Source of the DNA: CACEUX01 sp964404235 | Lineage (GTDB): Bacteria > Fidelibacterota > Marinisomatia > Marinisomatales > UBA1611 | Length of the DNA stretch: 23,037 nucleotides | Assembly: GCA_964404235.1 (NCBI GenBank) | Contig: CAYOJL010000025.1 | Span: 1-23,037 of the forward strand | Direction: 5' to 3' | In this document: piece after piece, positions 16,183 to 23,037 of the stretch | Position numbering within the stretch: the first letter of the stretch is position 1 | Layout: each line of letters begins with the position of its first letter | Notes under the pieces: generated by a model | Databases searched by the model: none | What the model saw: the letters and a program-made list of their open reading frames with translations, nothing else | Told to the model about the DNA's origin: nothing | Program-made: the position numbers and the translations under genes

Positions 16183-16938
16183 ATGCTAACCGATACTCAC
16201 TGCCATCTATTTTATGATGAGATTAAAAATGATCTTTCTAATGTACTAGAAAGAGCAGCAGAACTTGGCGTTGATCGATTTATTTGTGTAGCCACGAACG
16301 TTGAAGATGCAAAAGAATGTTTAAACCTGACTAAAGACTATGATAATATTTATGGTTCTGCAGGCGTACACCCACACGATTCAAAAGACGCACCTGAAGA
16401 TTATGTCGATCGTATCTATGATTTAATGGAATTTGAATCTATGGTCGCTATAGGAGAGATGGGGCTTGATTATTTTAGAAATCTATCAGATCCTCAGATT
16501 CAAAAAGATGTATTTCGTACACAAATGGGTATATCTAAAGAATTGAAAAAACCAATTATCTTTCACAATCGAGATGCAGATCAAGATGTGGCATCGATCT
16601 TATCTGAATTTCCAGATGTAATTGGCGTTGCCCATTGTTTTTCAAGTGATCTAGAAACAGCAGAAAGATTTATAGAACTTGGATATTATATTTCTTTTTC
16701 AGGAAACCTTACTTTTAAAAATAGCCATCTACCAGAAGTAGCAAAGCAAATATCTTTAGATCGAACCCTAGTTGAGACTGATTGTCCATATCTCAGCCCT
16801 GTTCCTCATCGAGGTAAGACAAACGAGCCTGGGCGAGTTCGTTTTGTCGCTGAAAAATTATCTGATATACATGGATTGCCTTTGGAAAGGATAGCTGAGA
16901 TCACATCAAACAATGCCACAGAACTTTTTGGATTATAA
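16183..16938 (+). CDS. tatD: TatD family metal-dependent DNase/hydrolase
   Basis: 251 residues, the usual family length. The TIM-barrel amidohydrolase metal ligands are all present: THCHL with His6 and His8, GEMGLDY with Glu92, HNRDAD with His128, AHCFSS with His151, and ETDCPYL with Asp200. TatD proteins are cytosolic Mg-dependent 3'-5' exonucleases/DNases linked to DNA repair and quality control; paralogues YcfH and YjjV cannot be told apart by eye, so the exact subfamily is open. It is the first gene of the plus-strand cluster, starts with ATG without an SD, and is followed 5 bases later by the TTG start of ksgA. TatD-KsgA is a common gene pair, which supports the assignment. Confidence 0.93.
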   Translation: MLTDTHCHLFYDEIKNDLSNVLERAAELGVDRFICVATNVEDAKECLNLTKDYDNIYGSAGVHPHDSKDAPEDYVDRIYDLMEFESMVAIGEMGLDYFRNLSDPQIQKDVFRTQMGISKELKKPIIFHNRDADQDVASILSEFPDVIGVAHCFSSDLETAERFIELGYYISFSGNLTFKNSHLPEVAKQISLDRTLVETDCPYLSPVPHRGKTNEPGRVRFVAEKLSDIHGLPLERIAEITSNNATELFGL

Positions 16939-16943
16939 TTATT

Positions 16944-17714
16944 TTGGGTTTAACGAATAAAAGTCATCCTTTTAGAAAAAAATGGGGTCAAAACTTTCTT
17001 ACAGATACTAATCTATTAGATAAAATAGTCAAAACAATTGACCCAAAAACAGACGACCACTTTTTAGAGATCGGTCCGGGTGGAGGAGCTCTTACAGAAA
17101 GGATTTTCCCTAATGTCACCGATATGGCTGCAGTTGAAATAGATCCCTTACTTATAAAAGAATTAAAAAATAAACCTATCCTAAATGGGGTCAAAATGAT
17201 TCACGGAGATATTCTACTCCAAGATATAGAAGATCTACCAATTGATGAACCTGTACGGATTATTGGTAACATTCCATATAATATTACATCACCAATTATA
17301 TTCTGGCTTATAGAACAACTTGATTACTGGGAAGACGCATATATCATGATGCAAAAAGAAGTTGCTGATCGGCTTAATGCTAGAGTCAATACCAAGGCAT
17401 ATGGCAGATTAACCGTTGTAGTTGGAGCTTACTTAGATGTTGATGTTTGTTTCACTATTAAACCTGACGTATTCATACCAAAGCCAAAAGTTGATTCGGC
17501 TATTGTTAGATTTACAAAAAAAGTTCAACCCATGATCGATGATGATAAATATTTGAGATTTAATAAGATTGTAAGCGCAGCATTCTCACAGCGAAGAAAA
17601 ATGCTGCGAAATACTTTGAGTGGATGGGGCATATCAAAAGAAGTTCAGGAACATATTAATTTCACCAGGCGTCCCGAAACCTTAACGATTGATGAATTTG
17701 TGTCAATGGTTTAG
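16944..17714 (+). CDS. ksgA: 16S rRNA (adenine1518-N6/adenine1519-N6)-dimethyltransferase
   Basis: 256 residues. KsgA/RsmA dimethylates two adjacent adenines in helix 45 of 16S rRNA during late 30S assembly, using S-adenosylmethionine. Motifs in order: KKWGQNFLTD (12-21), SAM site EIGPGGGAL (42-50), catalytic NIPYN (109-113), FIPKPKVDSA (177-186) and FSQRRKMLRN (214-223). The start is a TTG at 16944, 5 bases after the tatD stop; no ATG occurs early enough to keep the conserved N-terminus. There is no SD. It is followed after 98 bases by rpsU, whose product bS21 also sits near the 3' end of 16S rRNA. Confidence 0.96.
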   Translation: MGLTNKSHPFRKKWGQNFLTDTNLLDKIVKTIDPKTDDHFLEIGPGGGALTERIFPNVTDMAAVEIDPLLIKELKNKPILNGVKMIHGDILLQDIEDLPIDEPVRIIGNIPYNITSPIIFWLIEQLDYWEDAYIMMQKEVADRLNARVNTKAYGRLTVVVGAYLDVDVCFTIKPDVFIPKPKVDSAIVRFTKKVQPMIDDDKYLRFNKIVSAAFSQRRKMLRNTLSGWGISKEVQEHINFTRRPETLTIDEFVSMV

Positions 17715-17799
17715 TCCTTGTATGTGATATGCTAAACAGGTAAAATCGCCGGCTTTTTTGAAGTACAGTAATCAGAACCATTACCACAAACTACACTCT

Positions 17800-17808
17800 G
17801 GAGGTGAT
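17800..17808 (+). promoter_or_regulatory. Perfect Shine-Dalgarno of rpsU
   Basis: GGAGGTGAT is a 9-base exact complement to the usual anti-SD end of 16S rRNA, with 8 bases between the GGAGG core and the GTG start at 17813. It decides the GTG start. It is the only strong SD among the starts I inspected in this window. Confidence 0.9.
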
Positions 17809-17812
17809 TTAA

Positions 17813-18058
17813 GTGGTTGAAGTCCAGGTAAAAGAAAAAGAATCGTTTGAGCGTGCCCTGCGTCGATTTAAAAAGATGTGGGAGAGAGCAGGTGTTCTTA
17901 GGGAGATCAGAAATCGATCCTTCTATGAAAAGCCTAGTGATGTGAAGCGTGAGGCAAAGAAGAAGACTGTTCGACGTATTAAACGACTTGCCAGGATACA
18001 AGCATTGCGAAATGATCCGCGTGCTAGCCGACAGCGTCGACGTAGACGCCGGAAATAA
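17813..18058 (+). CDS. rpsU: 30S ribosomal protein bS21
   Basis: 81 residues from a GTG. The body is typical bS21: KESFERALRRFKKMWERAGV, then LREIRNRSFYEKPSD and VKREAKKKTVRRIKR, ending in an Arg-rich tail (RASRQRRRRRRK). bS21 binds the 30S platform next to the anti-SD. Compared with E. coli (71 residues) and Flavobacterium-type short forms, this one is somewhat long because of the basic C-terminal tail. It has its own strong SD and an intrinsic terminator directly after its stop codon, so it is probably a separate or partly separate transcription unit from ksgA upstream and glmM downstream. Regulation through the SD is discussed in the findings. Confidence 0.95.
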   Translation: MVEVQVKEKESFERALRRFKKMWERAGVLREIRNRSFYEKPSDVKREAKKKTVRRIKRLARIQALRNDPRASRQRRRRRRK

Positions 18059-18116
18059 GTTCCCAAAATGGAAAAAGCCTTGGTCTACCGAGGCTTTTCT
18101 TTTTGGAACCTTTTTT
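18059..18116 (+). terminator. Intrinsic terminator of rpsU
   Basis: The inner hairpin AAAAGCCTTGG (18073-18083), loop TCTA, CCGAGGCTTTT (18088-18098) pairs over 11 bp with one G-T wobble and is followed by a T-rich run. An outer pairing, GTTCC/AAAA (18059-18068) with TTTTGGAAC (18101-18109), extends the stem, and a six-T tract follows at 18111-18116. It begins right after the rpsU TAA and should insulate glmM from rpsU transcription. Confidence 0.9.
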
Positions 18117-18174
18117 ATTTCTACTTGTTTTCGTTTAAACTAGTGTCACTTAAAAATTAAAAGAATATATCCCT

Positions 18175-19512
18175 ATGTTAATTCGTAGCATTTCTGGTGT
18201 TAGAGGTCTTGTAGACTCTCATTTAACACCAGAGATATCATCTGTTTATGCAAAAGCACTTCACACTTTTCTTCCTGATGGTGTGATCATGGCTGGTCGA
18301 GATAGTCGACCATCAGGGGATATGATATTGCATTCAATGACCGAAGAATTAGTACGCTTAGGCAGGACAGTTATACATTGCGGGATTGTTCCAACACCAA
18401 CAGTACAATTCATGGTACATAATACTGAAGCTGTGGGCGGTTTCATTGTTACAGCTAGCCATAACCCTATTGAGTGGAATGGAATAAAATTTTTAAGACC
18501 AGACAGCACTTTTTTTCATCCTGAAGAATGCCAAGATCTATTTAATATAGTTGATCAGAATGTAGAATTGGACAAAGCAAACGAGTCTGGTATTGTGTGG
18601 CCAGAACAGAATGCGATCCAGAAACATGTGATTGCATGTGCAAGTATTAGTTGTATCGATTTGAATAGAATTCAAAGGAGACAATTCAAGGTTGTTATAG
18701 ATGCAGTGAATGGTGCTGGCGCTTTGGCACTTCCAAGTATGCTGGAAGCATTAGGATGCGAGGTGATTGAATTAAATTGTGAACCAGATGGAAATTTTTC
18801 TAGAGGGACTGAACCACTTCCTGAAAATTTAAATGATCTATCTGCAATGGTAAAAGATCATAATGCTGATGCAGGCTTTGCGGTGGATCCTGATGCGGAT
18901 CGGTTAGCTGTAGTTAATGAACATGGAGAACCTCTAGGTGAAGAATACACTCTTGTATTAGCTGCAGATGGATACATAAAGGAAACCGGGAATAAGGAAA
19001 GATTTGTGGTTAATCTTTCAACATCTTTAGCATTAGAAAAACTTGCTCATCAAAATGGAAGCACTGTAGAAAGGTCTGCTGTTGGCGAGATAAATGTTGT
19101 TAATAAAATGAATGAAGTCAATTCGAATCTAGGGGGTGAAGGGAATGGTGGTGTTATTTTAAAAGAATGTCATTTAGGTAGAGATTCAATGGTTGGTGCT
19201 ACTATGGTTCTAAATAGGATGTCTCAAACAGAAAATACATTAAGTGAGATTCACCGATCCTTACCAATATTTAAAATTGTAAAAGATAAAATAAGTGTAG
19301 ATAAAATAGATTCAGATGAGCTAATAGATAAAGTAAGTAACTTATTCAATGATGCAGATAAAAATGATCTAGATGGAATAAAATTTACATGGGATGATAA
19401 ATGGGTTCATTTAAGAAGATCAAATACAGAGCCTATCATGAGGATATATGCGGAAGCACCAAGTAAAGACCAAGCATTAGCATTAGTGTCAAAAATAAAA
19501 TCAATTATTTGA
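18175..19512 (+). CDS. glmM: Phosphoglucosamine mutase / phosphomannomutase family
   Basis: 445 residues, alpha-D-phosphohexomutase family. Catalytic serine loop TASHNP at 93-98 (phospho-Ser95), Mg loop DPDADR at 238-243, sugar-binding loop GGEGNGG at 320-326 and phosphate-binding RRSNTEP at 414-420 are all intact. GlmM converts glucosamine-6-phosphate to glucosamine-1-phosphate for UDP-GlcNAc, feeding peptidoglycan and LPS. The GGEGNGG loop differs from E. coli GlmM (GEQSGH) and from AlgC-type PMM/PGM (GEMSGH); it is the form I recall from Bacteroidota and archaeal-like enzymes, so substrate preference cannot be fixed by eye. It starts after the rpsU terminator, presumably with its own promoter, and its TGA directly abuts the deoC ATG. 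Confidence 0.85.
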   Translation: MLIRSISGVRGLVDSHLTPEISSVYAKALHTFLPDGVIMAGRDSRPSGDMILHSMTEELVRLGRTVIHCGIVPTPTVQFMVHNTEAVGGFIVTASHNPIEWNGIKFLRPDSTFFHPEECQDLFNIVDQNVELDKANESGIVWPEQNAIQKHVIACASISCIDLNRIQRRQFKVVIDAVNGAGALALPSMLEALGCEVIELNCEPDGNFSRGTEPLPENLNDLSAMVKDHNADAGFAVDPDADRLAVVNEHGEPLGEEYTLVLAADGYIKETGNKERFVVNLSTSLALEKLAHQNGSTVERSAVGEINVVNKMNEVNSNLGGEGNGGVILKECHLGRDSMVGATMVLNRMSQTENTLSEIHRSLPIFKIVKDKISVDKIDSDELIDKVSNLFNDADKNDLDGIKFTWDDKWVHLRRSNTEPIMRIYAEAPSKDQALALVSKIKSII

Positions 19513-20154
19513 ATGAATGAATTTGCTCATCTTATTGACCATACAAACCTAAGACCTAACGCAACCAGATCTGAGATCATCCAGCTTTGCGAAGAATCAA
19601 TAGAGTATGGGTTTTCGACTGCTTGTGTAAATCCTGCCAATATACCGTTGGCAAGAACAGTGTTAAATGAAAACAAACCTAAACTCTGTACAGTAATTGG
19701 ATTTCCACTTGGTTCTATTTCAGTAGAAATGAAGTTTGCCGAGGCTCGATTTTTAATTCATCAAGGTGCAGAAGAATTAGATATGGTACTAAATATCGCT
19801 GCACTAAAGGAAGGTGAAACAAATATCATTGCACGTGAAATACAACAAGTTGTCAATGCTGCTGATGGAAACTGTGTAAAAGTTATCATTGAAACTTGTT
19901 TATTAAATGATAAAGAGAAGATCTCGGCCTGTATTTTAGCTAAAGAGAATGGTGCGGATTTTGTAAAAACATCCACAGGGTTTTCATCTGGAGGTGCAAA
20001 TGTTGATGATGTCAAACTAATGCGAAAGACAGTTGGTGAAAATATGGGTGTAAAAGCAAGTGGTGGTATAAGGACATTAGAAGATGTACGCGCTATGGTC
20101 AATGCAGGAGCAGATAGAATTGGAACAAGCAGTGGTGTTGAAATAGTTTCATGA
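19513..20154 (+). CDS. deoC: Deoxyribose-phosphate aldolase
   Basis: 213 residues, the usual bacterial length. DERA reversibly cleaves 2-deoxyribose-5-phosphate to glyceraldehyde-3-phosphate and acetaldehyde in deoxynucleoside catabolism. The active site is complete: Asp90 in ELDMVLN, Schiff-base Lys152 in DFVKTSTGF, and Lys181 in GVKASGGIRT, with the N-terminal LIDHTNLRP also typical. The ATG abuts the glmM stop and the TGA overlaps the rlmD start as ATGA, so it is the middle gene of a coupled trio. No other deo gene is nearby, so the neighbourhood reflects operon packing rather than a nucleoside pathway cluster. Confidence 0.96.
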   Translation: MNEFAHLIDHTNLRPNATRSEIIQLCEESIEYGFSTACVNPANIPLARTVLNENKPKLCTVIGFPLGSISVEMKFAEARFLIHQGAEELDMVLNIAALKEGETNIIAREIQQVVNAADGNCVKVIIETCLLNDKEKISACILAKENGADFVKTSTGFSSGGANVDDVKLMRKTVGENMGVKASGGIRTLEDVRAMVNAGADRIGTSSGVEIVS

Positions 20155-21557
20155 ACGATAGCATTACCATAAAACGAGGCACTGAACTTGAACTGGATAT
20201 AGAATCGTTAGCCTATGGAGGGATGGGTCTTGCAAGGCAAGACAACTTTGTAATTTTTGTAAAATATGCAATTCCTGGACAAAAAGTATTTGCAAGGATC
20301 TATAAAAAAAGAAAAGGATTTGCGGAGGCACAGGTCTTAAAACTCTTAGAAGAATCTCCAAATGCTGAGGAGGTCCGTTGTAAGCATTATTGGATATGCA
20401 GTAAGATCCAAAGTTTATCGTATGATGAACAAATAAAGGAAAAATTAGCTCAGGTAGAGGATGCTTTTAGCAGACTTGGTGGCTTCACAGATTTTAAACT
20501 GGACTCGGTACGTAAAGCAGAAAAGATCTATAATTACCGAAACAAAATGGAGTTTACTTTTTCTCCCAATCGTTGGGTTCTAGATTCTGAACCAGAAGGT
20601 GTGGATAGATCTTTTGCCCTTGGTCTCCATATCCCTGGACGTTTTGATAAAATCCTTGATATTCATAACTGTTACATACAACCAGAGATAGGCAATCGAA
20701 TTCTCTCTGTTACCCGAGATCTTTGTTTAGAGCACCCTGAGTTAAGACCCTATGATCCTAGATCTCACATTGGATTTTTAAGATTCTTAATGTTGCGATA
20801 TGGTGTGAATACAGGAGATCTCATGGTGAATATAGTTACATCCTATCATGATATAGATAAGCTTTCACCGTTGACAGATACACTTCTAGAAAAATTCCCA
20901 GAGATCACATCACTTGTAAACAATGTGAATACACGTAAAGCTGATGTTGCTTTTGGAGAGTATGAGACCTTGCTATATGGTGAGCCATTTATTCAGGAAA
21001 AGATAGGTGGTCTTACTTTTGAGATTTCAGCAAATTCTTTTTTTCAGACCAATACTATCCAAGGAGAGATATTATATAAAGAAGTGGAAAAAGCAATTGA
21101 ACTCAAAGGCGATGAGATAATTTATGACCTATATTGTGGTACAGGAACGATTGGTCTATATCTATCTAAAAATGTAAAAGAGGTCTATGGTTTTGAAGTA
21201 ATACGGTCTGCGCTTGATGATGCAGAAAAAAATGCTGATCGCAATGATATTTCGAATGTTCATTTTCTCAAAGCAAACCTTGATACTTTTTTCAAATCAG
21301 GTCAACTACCCAATAGAATTCCAAGACCAGATGTTATTATAGTTGATCCACCTAGAGCAGGAATGCATCAGGATATGGTAAATTATTTACCAAAGTTAAA
21401 GGCAAAAAAGATTATTTATGTATCATGTAATCCTACAACTCAGGCAAGGGATGCAAAGATTCTGGGTGAATATGGATATAAGATAAAAGATGCTACTATG
21501 GTAGATATGTTCCCACATACTCCACACATAGAAATGGTCGTGCTATTTTCTAAGTAA
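20151..21557 (+). CDS. rlmD: 23S rRNA (uracil-5-)-methyltransferase, RlmD/RumA family
   Basis: 468 residues. N-terminal TRAM domain (~5-65, ESLAYGGMGLARQDNFVIFV), then an iron-sulfur-type segment, then a SAM methyltransferase with IYDLYCGTGTIGLYLS (324-339), IIVDPPRAG (396-404) and catalytic Cys426 in VSCNPTTQARD. The family makes 5-methyluridine in 23S rRNA (U1939 or U747) or tRNA; which one cannot be decided by eye. Of the four Fe-S cysteines known in RumA, Cys77, Cys83 and probably Cys174 are present, but the third of the CxxxxxCxxC triad is Ile86 (CSKI). The start overlaps deoC (ATGA). The last 15 bases overlap the 3' end of the convergent gene. Confidence 0.9.
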   Translation: MNDSITIKRGTELELDIESLAYGGMGLARQDNFVIFVKYAIPGQKVFARIYKKRKGFAEAQVLKLLEESPNAEEVRCKHYWICSKIQSLSYDEQIKEKLAQVEDAFSRLGGFTDFKLDSVRKAEKIYNYRNKMEFTFSPNRWVLDSEPEGVDRSFALGLHIPGRFDKILDIHNCYIQPEIGNRILSVTRDLCLEHPELRPYDPRSHIGFLRFLMLRYGVNTGDLMVNIVTSYHDIDKLSPLTDTLLEKFPEITSLVNNVNTRKADVAFGEYETLLYGEPFIQEKIGGLTFEISANSFFQTNTIQGEILYKEVEKAIELKGDEIIYDLYCGTGTIGLYLSKNVKEVYGFEVIRSALDDAEKNADRNDISNVHFLKANLDTFFKSGQLPNRIPRPDVIIVDPPRAGMHQDMVNYLPKLKAKKIIYVSCNPTTQARDAKILGEYGYKIKDATMVDMFPHTPHIEMVVLFSK

Positions 21558-22280
21558 TGCCTTTGAAAAACGCGATTCGGGGATATCAATGTCAAACTGT
21601 ATATCATCAATAACCCATTCAGTACCTTTACTATTTCGTTTTAATTCATCTTTAAAATTAAATCGAGATGGAAACCATCGCCCTTGGACCTTTTTTACAT
21701 CACTCATTGTAGAGGTCTTCAATAATTTTCCACTTTTGGCATACAATTCTTCTTTCATAGGAAGAAAGTATTCCTTATCTATCCATGCCTTACGCTTAGG
21801 ATAGGCCAGACCTTTGATCTTTGCTTGCAATACCATTATCCAATGATCTCTTCCATTTAATTCAACTGAACCATCAAGCTTCGCCTCATACATCTCTTCT
21901 AATGGCCTATCCTCCATCATATCATTATAGGACATATCAGAACCCATGACCGATTGACGAAGCATATGTCCTGATATTTGAATAACCCTATCTGTCTGTG
22001 GTGAATATGTCCATAGTTTATCATTCAGTTTTAACATTTTAGTTCCAGCTTCTCTTGGGGGCGATAAATATTCAGTAAAGGCTTTGTCTGTGCCAACTAC
22101 CCAGTTTTTGGATTCTATCGTCCGATTTGATCGTCTTCCATGAACGACCATCTTACTGGTCAATACTCGACTTTTAGCATTTAAATTTTTATCCATTTCC
22201 TTTATAATATCTTTTACAGACATTTCATCTGCTTGTGCAAAAAGTAGTGAGAAAGAAATAATTGGAATGATCAGCTTCAT
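21543..22280 (-). CDS. Outer membrane lipoprotein-sorting protein, LolA-like
   Basis: 245 residues with a signal peptide (MKLIIPIISFSLLFAQA). The mature protein matches the LolA-like lipoprotein-sorting family (PF17131 type): MVVHGRRSNRTIESKNWVVG, FTEYLSPPREAGTKML, LWTYSPQTDRVIQISGHMLRQ, GSDMSYNDMMED, and KRKAWIDKEYFLPMKEELY. These periplasmic single-domain proteins have the LolA half-barrel fold and are thought to carry lipids or lipoproteins delivered by a partner ABC exporter. The partner is immediately upstream: the ATG overlaps the ABC permease stop as TAATG. The specific cargo is unknown. The stop lies inside the rlmD 3' end on the other strand. Confidence 0.9.
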   Translation of the reverse strand: MKLIIPIISFSLLFAQADEMSVKDIIKEMDKNLNAKSRVLTSKMVVHGRRSNRTIESKNWVVGTDKAFTEYLSPPREAGTKMLKLNDKLWTYSPQTDRVIQISGHMLRQSVMGSDMSYNDMMEDRPLEEMYEAKLDGSVELNGRDHWIMVLQAKIKGLAYPKRKAWIDKEYFLPMKEELYAKSGKLLKTSTMSDVKKVQGRWFPSRFNFKDELKRNSKGTEWVIDDIQFDIDIPESRFSKALLRK

Positions 22281-23037
22281 TATGTTTCTAGTTCCTTGAA
22301 TAATTGTGCCATTTCACGCCTGTAAATTGCTAGACCTGCCAGCATGGTCCCAAGTACAGTGGCCAAAACACCGGGTAAAAAGCCAATATAAAAAAGATCG
22401 GGTGTAACTTGGGCGTAGAATATATTGGGCATAACTATGGATGAATTAGAAAGAGCCTCTATCCCCTTTGTATAATCTATACCATTCTCTTGCACGTAAT
22501 AGGTCAGCGCAAGCCCAATTCCAGTACCAACCACCGTTCCTGCGAGCCCTATTATCACCGCTTCAGAGATCATAGAGCGGTACACCTGCCCCTTGGATTC
22601 ACCCATAGCCAGTCGGAGACCTATTTCTCCATAGCGACACAGGCCGTTCATAAGGCCCATATTCCAAAGCACGATCATGACAATCACTAGAAAAATTCCA
22701 CCCATAATTGCCATCATTGCGCCACTTATATCTACCATGGTGCCCATCTGATTCCCATCCCGTAGGGCGAGCATAAAGGGGCTGAAAATATCCAAACTGT
22801 CACTTTTGATCTTATTATAATCAGTACGCAGTGCAACAGCCGTTTCATCATCGTAATATAATGAGTGGGTAAAACCAAAGATTGCTGAAGCAGCATTATC
22901 CATATCTAGGGCAAGGCGGGCGCCCGATAAATCAACAAGCATCATTTGTTTATCTGTTTGGCCTTTTCTTAAGTTGAATGTACCTGACACATTGAAATTA
23001 TAGGTTGTAAAAGCATTATCCATTGTTGAGCCAATGA
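22280..23037 (-). CDS. FtsX/MacB-like ABC transporter permease, 5' end outside window
   Basis: The frame stays open to the window end (residues IGST precede the ATG at 23023), so that ATG is internal and the N-terminal membrane anchor and most of the periplasmic domain are missing. Visible are the end of the periplasmic domain, then three membrane segments of an FtsX domain: around IMGGIFLVIVMIVLWNMGL, IIGLAGTVVGTGIGLALTYYV and IGFLPGVLATVLGTMLAGL. Between the first two is the cytosolic loop RYGEIGLRLAMGESKGQVYR, the signature by which LolC/E- and MacB-type permeases contact their ATPase. With the LolA-like protein downstream it likely forms a lipoprotein or lipid export system. Its GC content is clearly higher than its neighbours (about 55% at 22501-22620 by hand count). 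Confidence 0.88.
   Translation of the reverse strand, partial: IGSTMDNAFTTYNFNVSGTFNLRKGQTDKQMMLVDLSGARLALDMDNAASAIFGFTHSLYYDDETAVALRTDYNKIKSDSLDIFSPFMLALRDGNQMGTMVDISGAMMAIMGGIFLVIVMIVLWNMGLMNGLCRYGEIGLRLAMGESKGQVYRSMISEAVIIGLAGTVVGTGIGLALTYYVQENGIDYTKGIEALSNSSIVMPNIFYAQVTPDLFYIGFLPGVLATVLGTMLAGLAIYRREMAQLFKELET

Noticed and set aside
17745..17760. GCCGGC followed by TTTTTT before rpsU as a ksgA terminator
   Set aside because: The palindrome has no room for a loop and cannot form a real hairpin.
17781..17808. ATTACC upstream pairing with GGTGAT to mask the rpsU SD
   Set aside because: Only 6 bp including a G-T wobble; too weak to claim a regulatory hairpin without folding and covariation.

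Overview
The window is a gene-dense, AT-rich (roughly one third GC by eye) stretch of a Gram-negative bacterial chromosome with no tRNA, rRNA, CRISPR or insertion sequence that I can see. The protein set (DUF4159 and DUF4175-type exported/membrane proteins, a degenerate EnvC, a LolA-like/FtsX pair, GlmM with a GGEGNGG sugar loop) and the near-absence of Shine-Dalgarno (SD) sequences point to the FCB group. A Marinimicrobia/SAR406-like or Bacteroidota-related lineage is my best guess, inferred from protein style and not from a marker-gene phylogeny. The longest gene-free gap is about 155 bases, so there are no large silent regions.

Layout. (1) Bases 1-7551, minus strand: one tightly packed operon read DUF4159 protein -> three-TM, very long coiled-coil protein (DUF4175-like) -> TPR protein -> exported protein of the kind often labelled 'asparagine synthetase B' (broken by an in-frame TAA) -> YjbQ (cut by the window edge). 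Junctions overlap (TAATG at 6907 and 1633). (2) 7641-13391, plus strand: a barrel + TPR + BamE-like-tail protein, an EnvC-like murein hydrolase activator, DNA polymerase III delta' (holB), and methionyl-tRNA synthetase (metG). (3) 13395-16027, minus strand: an exported ADP-ribosylglycohydrolase-fold protein and an alkylglycerol-monooxygenase-like membrane hydroxylase. (4) 16183-21557, plus strand: tatD, ksgA, rpsU with its own terminator, then glmM-deoC-rlmD in close coupling. (5) 21543-23037, minus strand: an FtsX/MacB-type ABC permease (5' end outside the window) followed by a LolA-like lipoprotein-sorting protein.

How they fit together. Regions 1, 2 and 5 are largely cell-envelope genes: exported ThuA/glutamine-amidotransferase-like proteins, long periplasmic coiled coils, TPR scaffolds, a peptidoglycan hydrolase activator and a lipoprotein-trafficking pair. 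Region 4 is housekeeping, with ksgA and rpsU acting at the same place, the 3' end of 16S rRNA. The most striking signal is that rpsU has a 9-base perfect SD while none of the other starts I inspected has a convincing one. This is the pattern reported for bS21 autoregulation in Flavobacterium, where bS21 helps hide the anti-SD. The second is an in-frame stop that cuts off a well-preserved 61-codon C-terminus.
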